Assembly (NCBI RefSeq): GCF_000711735.1
Contig: NZ_JONL01000005.1
Span: 186,001-250,000 of the forward strand
DNA: 64,000 nt
DNA from: Maridesulfovibrio frigidus DSM 17176
Lineage (GTDB): Bacteria; Desulfobacterota; Desulfovibrionia; Desulfovibrionales; Desulfovibrionaceae
Direction of reading: 5' to 3'
The translations under genes were made by a program, and so were the position numbers. Of this stretch, positions 61,501 through 64,000 are shown one piece after another. How positions within the stretch are numbered: position 1 is the first letter of the stretch; each line of letters starts with the position of its first letter. The notes under the pieces are model-generated. The model had not been told where the DNA came from. It saw nothing but the letters and a program-made list of their open reading frames with translations, and did not search any database.

Positions 61501-63350
61501 ATATCCCACATATCAGCAAAGCGAGTATTCCACGCAACAACAAGCCCATACCCGTCTACCGCAAGAATACCGTCAGCTGAAGACTCAATGGTAGCTTCAA
61601 GCAATGATACGGAACGTTCTATCTCCTCTTGCCCAACTCTTTTTTCGGTAACATCACGAAATGTCCCAAGTATTAAAGTCTCACCACTGACCACTAAAGA
61701 ACGAAGTCGGACATTTACATAAAATTCTTCACCATCAGCGCGTTTACCAACCCCTTCATATTCCAGACTTCCTAAGTCCACAGCAGTCTGAAGATTGGAA
61801 GACAGAGAGGTAGTTGAAAGTAATCCATTTGGCTGAAATTGGGGCATAAACTTGGAGGGAGTGAAAGACATGAACTCTTCTTCTGAGTGAACCCTTAACA
61901 TGGCAACAGCCCCAGGGTTAACACTTATAAATTGACCTTTCAAATCCATCAGAACAATTGCGTCACTTGCGTGGTCAAAAAGTGCTCTATATTTTATTTC
62001 ACGTTCAACCAAGGCAGCTTCGGCCTTCTTCCTCTCGGTTATATCTCTCCAAACCATATGAAATATTTTTTGACCTCTATAACTAATTGGAGTCAGTAAA
62101 ACTTCTACAGGAAAAACTTCCCCGGTAACTTTTTTTAATTCCCACTCAAAACGGGTCCCGCTTTTAAGCTTACTAGAATCTCTTATGCTAAGAGCTTTCT
62201 CTCTGGAATTGACCCCATCAAATTGCACCTCAGGCGAAAACTCGCTAGGCCTTAAACCAACCAATTCTGAACGGGATTCCATATTTAACAGTTTGTAAGC
62301 CGCCCGATTACATTGGAAAATAGTAACTCCATCTAACAAAACGACCGCGTCTGCGGACTCCTCAAATAAAGTCCTAAACCTCTCTTCACTCTCCTTTAGC
62401 GCAAGAGTCTGCACGTTTCCCTGCTCATAAAGCTGCAATCGATCAAGAGCTATGCCTACATATGGGGAAATGAAATGAAGTATCTCCAAATCTTCATCAC
62501 CCAAAACATATGCATCATCATAAATCTGGACCGCCATAACCCCGAGAGTTTGGCCCTCATGAACAATAGGTACACCGATCCAGACAATTGCAGGAGCCCC
62601 CATAACCTCGAGTTCGCCCTGTTCTATCAGTTCAGCCTGCTTTGCCTGATCTGCAAATAAAGGTTCACCAGTTCTGATTACATATTCACTAAGCCCTTTA
62701 CCGAAAGACCTTGAGGGAGGTTTTTGCTCTACATCCTCAGTGTAATAAGGAAAACTGAGCACGTCTTTTTCATGATCGTAAATTGCAATGAAAAAGTTGT
62801 TGGCATATATAAACTCATTGATGTGCGTGTGTACAACAGAGAAAAACTCTTCGATATTTGAAACCGAGGTAATCGCAATAGCAACCTGGTAAAGAGAGTG
62901 TTGTACATTCTCCAATTTACGCCGCTTAGCAACTTCAAACTGAAGAGTTTGATTGAACCTCTTCAGTTTGCAATTCCAAAAAAATATTAGCAGTATTACA
63001 AATAGCAAAAGAACAATTATCTGCCCAAGCGCGCTATAATCGAGCGAACCACTGGAAGGCTCGTTAGAGGCTTTAGGTAAGGGGAAAACTCCAGAAGAAT
63101 CCTTATTAACATTACCGGACCGTGGATTTTGTGCAAAACCAACAGAGCTTGAAACTTGCTGATAGCGTGCACTATTTTCAAAGTCAGCCTGCCCGGCAAC
63201 GATAATATCGCTCACAGGTATACCGCTGGATTCTTCTCCATAAGAAAAACCAGTAGAAACGCACATAAAAAGCACAACTAAAATAGCTCCTAAGGAGCAA
63301 CGTTTCAACAGATAAAAAAAGTTACCATCAAATATATTATAAAATAACAC
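58572..63350 (-). CDS. Giant multi-PAS hybrid histidine kinase with Hpt domain
   Basis: 1592 residues. N-terminal signal/anchor helix about 15-37, a short periplasmic loop, helix about 102-122, GAF about 150-300, four PAS domains (about 315-440, 445-575, 580-705, 710-840), HisKA with LANMSHEIRTPMNSIMG (about 860), ATPase (NLTNNAIKFTEEG, DSGIGLG, GGTGLGLAIT), a degenerate receiver about 1110-1240, a complete receiver about 1255-1380 (LLVDDNYLNQQV, MDIQMPEMDG, KPI) and a Hpt domain about 1420-1510 with phosphoacceptor His in RLHSLKG. So a full phosphorelay is in one chain, ready to pass phosphate to the adjacent cyclase. GTG start at 63350 with GGGAG 5 nt upstream. Signal unknown. Confidence 0.92.
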   Translation of the reverse strand: MLFYNIFDGNFFYLLKRCSLGAILVVLFMCVSTGFSYGEESSGIPVSDIIVAGQADFENSARYQQVSSSVGFAQNPRSGNVNKDSSGVFPLPKASNEPSSGSLDYSALGQIIVLLLFVILLIFFWNCKLKRFNQTLQFEVAKRRKLENVQHSLYQVAIAITSVSNIEEFFSVVHTHINEFIYANNFFIAIYDHEKDVLSFPYYTEDVEQKPPSRSFGKGLSEYVIRTGEPLFADQAKQAELIEQGELEVMGAPAIVWIGVPIVHEGQTLGVMAVQIYDDAYVLGDEDLEILHFISPYVGIALDRLQLYEQGNVQTLALKESEERFRTLFEESADAVVLLDGVTIFQCNRAAYKLLNMESRSELVGLRPSEFSPEVQFDGVNSREKALSIRDSSKLKSGTRFEWELKKVTGEVFPVEVLLTPISYRGQKIFHMVWRDITERKKAEAALVEREIKYRALFDHASDAIVLMDLKGQFISVNPGAVAMLRVHSEEEFMSFTPSKFMPQFQPNGLLSTTSLSSNLQTAVDLGSLEYEGVGKRADGEEFYVNVRLRSLVVSGETLILGTFRDVTEKRVGQEEIERSVSLLEATIESSADGILAVDGYGLVVAWNTRFADMWDIPEQILNDGIVSDIFGYLIDNIEGPEFAQESRWDFSLESEHDYVDELVLKDGRIIERYSNPQRIGSNVVGRVWSFRDITDRRLSEIALEESHHRLNDIIEFLPDPTIVIDVSGVVVAWNKAVEDITGVSKEEIIGKGNYEHALPFYGERRPILIDLAMLSEEDIPPEIYDSAERKGDMLYGEVYVPRAFGGKGAYLWGVACPLRDGAGNIYGSIECLRNVTDRRNVEQELNRAKLSAEAATRAKSEFLANMSHEIRTPMNSIMGLGHLVLSSLLDSTQRDTLEKMMSAADSLLSIIEDILDFSKIEAGRLVLEHTDFQLDDVLNKLCNVVAVKAEQKGLDFVLFVDPDVPYRVIGDPLRLEQILINLTNNAIKFTEEGEVALLISCVSIGDENVRLRFVVRDSGIGLGEEEIIDLFQSFTQADTSTTRRFGGTGLGLAITKSLVELMNGSIHVDSDPGKGSQFEFDAIFEVVESQPDMTLPFSSSGMNILVIEENFTSRKFIETSLEGMSSAVFAESTGEGGLAFLGSSLSESRAIDFIFVSQSLPDIDGINVISYIRAIAEFKDVPITLMVRAETSEKSRNMAIERGATNFISKPVTRDSLHQSVKKELDLSADSQEISESSQEAASFPELKERGVRALLVDDNYLNQQVAYFMLKKFGLNVVVVDNGRKALEALWADPYDIVFMDIQMPEMDGLTATRIIRSDEQYKDLPIIAMTAHAMQGDRKKSLAAGMNDHITKPISPVVILNALNKYVKSTAFSYVPISHDAELDGIEIPEVTGIDTAKGLSNVGGNKKGYLRILRGFRNDYSDFAGEISSLIGKKEFEKASVRLHSLKGVSGNIGAASLYDSCRLFERALHRLEEKRINAHLSGFVSEMGAVIDGLGELGGVELVESSNFTNDIEKSFELINALYSLLEEGNADSYDALEELMKYIDPDRFEGDLQELANHIDNFDFDECCVVLERIAAALGMVLRKRK

Positions 63351-63917
63351 TGAGTCTCCCGTATAAACTTACTATCTTTAGCAAGCATTATGGTAGCACC
63401 GACCGAACAATAGCTCAAGATTTGACTCGTTAGCAAAACTCATAAGCAAGATAGATTCGGCATCCTAAGCTATTCTAATTTTCTAACTGTATAACACTTG
63501 CGCAACTATCGTTTCTCAAAAAAAACATTGCACTATTCCAATTTTTCATGCTTTTCCGAGACCTTATATTCAAAATACACGCCCGTCAGCCTAAGACTCC
63601 AACTCGGTGCAACTTCTATTGCACTGTAAACATTTGTTGCACAGACTTGTTGTTGCAACAAAAGGTGCTTACTGCGTAAAGCCACCAAATATTGTCAATA
63701 AAAGTTGCTAACATGTTAACCGAAAGAAGAAATAAATAATAAAAAGAAAAGCTTACGCAACTAAAAGAGCCCACTTAAAACATTCGTAACATGCTAGAAT
63801 AAAGATCTTTATTGTACATCATATATCCATTTTGCGGAAATTACTCCGACAATTCAAAACTTGGCACGATCTTTCCAATAGAGACTGTATAAAATTGTCT
63901 CAGGAGGAAACTATACG
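63351..63917. other. Intergenic region before the last gene
   Basis: Divergent promoter region, AT-rich, without a gene. Near the right end is a sigma-54-like site (see 63862). Confidence 0.5.
63862..63876 (+). promoter_or_regulatory. Possible sigma-54-type promoter
   Basis: TGGCAC, 5 nt, TTCC: matches the -24 element fully but the -12 element lacks the conserved GC (TTGC expected). About 41 bp before the ATG at 63918. Weak candidate. Confidence 0.25.
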
Positions 63918-64000
63918 ATGTACGTCGGGCTAAAAATGCTAAAAGATTTCATGCCGCAATCCCCGGATGCGCTTGCAGAAGATGCAGCAACTCTCATGGA
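63918..64000 (+). CDS. Start of a probable CBS-domain protein (truncated by window end)
   Basis: ATG at 63918 with a strong AGGAGG 8 nt upstream; 27 residues visible, MYVGLKMLKDFMPQSPDALA... The pattern (start helix, FMPxSPDALAEDAATLM) resembles the first CBS repeat of CBS-domain proteins, but too little is present for certainty. Confidence 0.45.
   Translation, partial: MYVGLKMLKDFMPQSPDALAEDAATLM

Overview
The window looks like part of the chromosome of a marine, low-to-moderate G+C deltaproteobacterium, most likely a Desulfovibrio-type sulfate reducer such as Maridesulfovibrio. This is inferred from a three-gene, ferredoxin-rich glutamate synthase, a very high density of membrane sensors, Cache chemoreceptors and diguanylate cyclases, and family resemblance. 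No rRNA or sulfate-reduction gene lies in the window, so the taxonomy stays an inference.

Layout. (1) Positions 1-8.7 kb are accessory DNA. Five decayed copies of the 3' half of a tRNA-Asp gene (about 2011, 3671, 4661, 6207 and 8634), three still followed by a tRNA-type terminator hairpin, divide it into segments of about 1-2.5 kb. Most segments carry one gene: an AAA ATPase plus TOPRIM pair, an unknown protein, a periplasmic binding protein, an FRG protein, and a DUF389 membrane protein with a PhnA-like protein. (2) 8.7-15.3 kb carries a chemoreceptor, the sodium/glutamate symporter GltS, a soluble tandem-Cache protein and a SpoIIAA-like protein. (3) 15.37-15.61 kb has intact tRNA-Val and tRNA-Asp genes. 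A sixth tRNA-Asp fragment at 17699 closes a 2.2-kb island with an Ada-like DNA repair regulator and a CCG-type cysteine-rich protein. (4) 17.8-29.7 kb is mostly sensory, with two periplasmic-binding-protein plus histidine-kinase pairs, a PAS chemoreceptor, an AraC regulator and an EamA exporter. (5) 29.7-43.5 kb holds mainly housekeeping functions: a BOF protein, an RluA pseudouridine synthase, the glutamate synthase operon, an HD-GYP/methyltransferase pair, greA with an attenuator-like leader, a stand-alone copy of the accessory domain fused to some RluA enzymes, a META lipoprotein, a soluble kinase and a PAP2 phosphatase. (6) 43.7-53.7 kb holds an RND efflux pump, a ComFB/GGDEF pair, an ArsR-permease-DGC metal or metalloid cluster with repeated operators, and queF/yhhQ for queuosine. 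(7) 53.8-63.35 kb holds a LuxP/LuxQ-like autoinducer-2 receptor pair, a response-regulator diguanylate cyclase and a 1592-residue hybrid kinase. The window ends inside a probable CBS-domain gene.

How it works together. Extracellular ligands are read by three separate binding-protein/kinase pairs and by chemoreceptors. Cyclic-di-GMP enzymes (two GGDEF, one HD-GYP) and a possible receptor (ComFB) sit close by. Nitrogen enters through GltS and glutamate synthase. The strongest items for follow-up are the LuxP homologue with every recognised AI-2 contact residue, the tRNA-Asp-fragment-bounded gene array, the ATPase-TOPRIM pair, and the greA leader.
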